NCBI GenBank assembly: GCA_947462695.1
Contig: CANHQC010000103.1
Location: 1 to 7,145, forward strand
Direction of reading: 5' to 3'
Length of the DNA: 7,145 nucleotides
Source of the DNA: Flavobacteriales bacterium
GTDB lineage: Bacteria; Bacteroidota; Bacteroidia; Flavobacteriales_D; Crocinitomicaceae
Shown here: positions 6,710-7,145 of the stretch, in pieces
How the letters are laid out: each line of letters starts with the position of its first letter
Position numbering within the stretch: the first letter of the stretch is position 1
Program-made: the position numbers and the translations under genes
The notes under the pieces: model-generated
Seen by the model: only the letters and a program-made list of their open reading frames with translations
Database searches by the model: none
Told to the model about the DNA's origin: nothing

Positions 6710-7145
6710 ATGAATATGGATTTCATGCTCCCATTTGCTTTTCAGGAACAGAAAAAGTTGGTGAATTATACGCATCCAGTACTTTTGCTTGGAAGTTGTT
6801 TTTCGGATGAAATCGCACAAAAGTTCGCTAATTCTGGATTTCATGTCGCTAGCAATCCAATGGGAACACTGTTCCATCCTTTACCAATCGCTCGATTTCT
6901 TGATTTTTGTTGTTCCAACAACCCTTTCCCTAACGGTCATTTAATTGAACGGAATTCCCGTTTTTCATCATGGGAAGCTTCTACCTCAGTGAATTTATCC
7001 TCTTCCAATGAATTGTTGGATTATGTAGATCAAGTGAAATCGATTTGGATTGATCGGTTGAAAAATGCCAGCCATTTGTTTATTACGTTCGGCACGGCTT
7101 GGGGATATGAAAGAGAGGATTATGGAATTGTCGCGAATTGCCATA
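6710..7145 (+). CDS. GSCFA-domain protein, 3' partial
   Basis: An ATG one base after the recN stop opens a frame that stays open to the right edge (145 full codons). The translation carries the hallmarks of the GSCFA domain: LLLGSCFS (25-32, with S for A in the name motif), SNPMGTLFHP (48-57), LFITFGTAW (123-131) and GIVANCH (139-145). GSCFA proteins belong, as I recall, to the SGNH/GDSL hydrolase-like superfamily, in which the early Ser (here Ser29) would be the nucleophile-like residue; the substrate is unknown. No signal peptide is visible. In-frame ATGs at 6716 and 6725 are alternative starts. The catalytic C-terminal part lies outside the window, so activity cannot be judged. The 1-base spacing to recN suggests it belongs to the same transcript. 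Confidence 0.85.
   Translation, partial: MNMDFMLPFAFQEQKKLVNYTHPVLLLGSCFSDEIAQKFANSGFHVASNPMGTLFHPLPIARFLDFCCSNNPFPNGHLIERNSRFSSWEASTSVNLSSSNELLDYVDQVKSIWIDRLKNASHLFITFGTAWGYEREDYGIVANCH

Noticed and set aside
6780..6787. TACTTTTG as a promoter box
   Set aside because: It fits the -7 consensus but lies within the GSCFA coding region with no gene start close downstream; expected by chance at this base composition.
6512..6877. 121-codon open frame on the - strand across the recN/GSCFA junction
   Set aside because: It lies antisense to two well-supported genes, has no recognisable motif, and its composition looks like a reverse-frame shadow of recN and the GSCFA gene.
1..7145. Mobile element, CRISPR array, phage or defence system
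   Set aside because: No direct repeat arrays, terminal inverted repeats, transposase, integrase or tRNA-like sequence was seen; every base apart from two short gaps belongs to recognisable core genes.

Overview
The window reads as chromosomal core DNA of a Bacteroidota bacterium, most likely a marine or freshwater Flavobacteriia/Crocinitomicaceae-like organism. The evidence is the gene set: a Bacteroidota-type omega subunit, a DUF4835 (PorD-type) protein and a GSCFA-domain protein. It is also AT-rich, lacks Shine-Dalgarno sequences before its starts, and carries TAnnTTTG-type promoter elements. Genus is inference only.

Layout. All eight genes lie on the + strand with almost no free space. 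(1) The 3' part of a tandem FKBP-type prolyl isomerase runs in from the left edge. (2) After a 53-base gap holding a promoter-like TAACTTTG comes a secreted M23 metallopeptidase with a C-terminal LysM domain. (3) After a 38-base gap begins a tight run: bamD-like lipoprotein, rpoZ-like omega subunit, coaBC, a DUF4835/PorD-like exported protein, recN, and the start of a GSCFA-domain protein that leaves the right edge. In this run the junctions are a 3-base gap, a 6-base gap, a 4-base ATGA overlap, a 1-base TAATG overlap and a 1-base gap, so it is probably one operon with translational coupling in its second half.

How the genes fit together. The run mixes outer-membrane assembly (BamD), transcription (omega), coenzyme A synthesis (CoaBC), a protein linked to the type IX secretion machinery (DUF4835/PorD) and double-strand-break repair (RecN). 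The upstream genes act on the envelope (peptidoglycan hydrolase, probably a periplasmic or cytosolic prolyl isomerase). This looks like a conserved housekeeping cluster of the phylum rather than an accessory island. I see no mobile elements, RNA genes, CRISPR array or phage genes, and no stretch above 300 bases without a gene.

Most worth a second look: the CoaC half of CoaBC lacks two textbook catalytic residues (Asn of PAMN is Asp; the loop Cys is Ser) while everything else is intact; a promoter-like box ends only four bases before the bamD start; and the two FKBP domains have lost complementary active-site residues. I did not find a convincing undescribed system.
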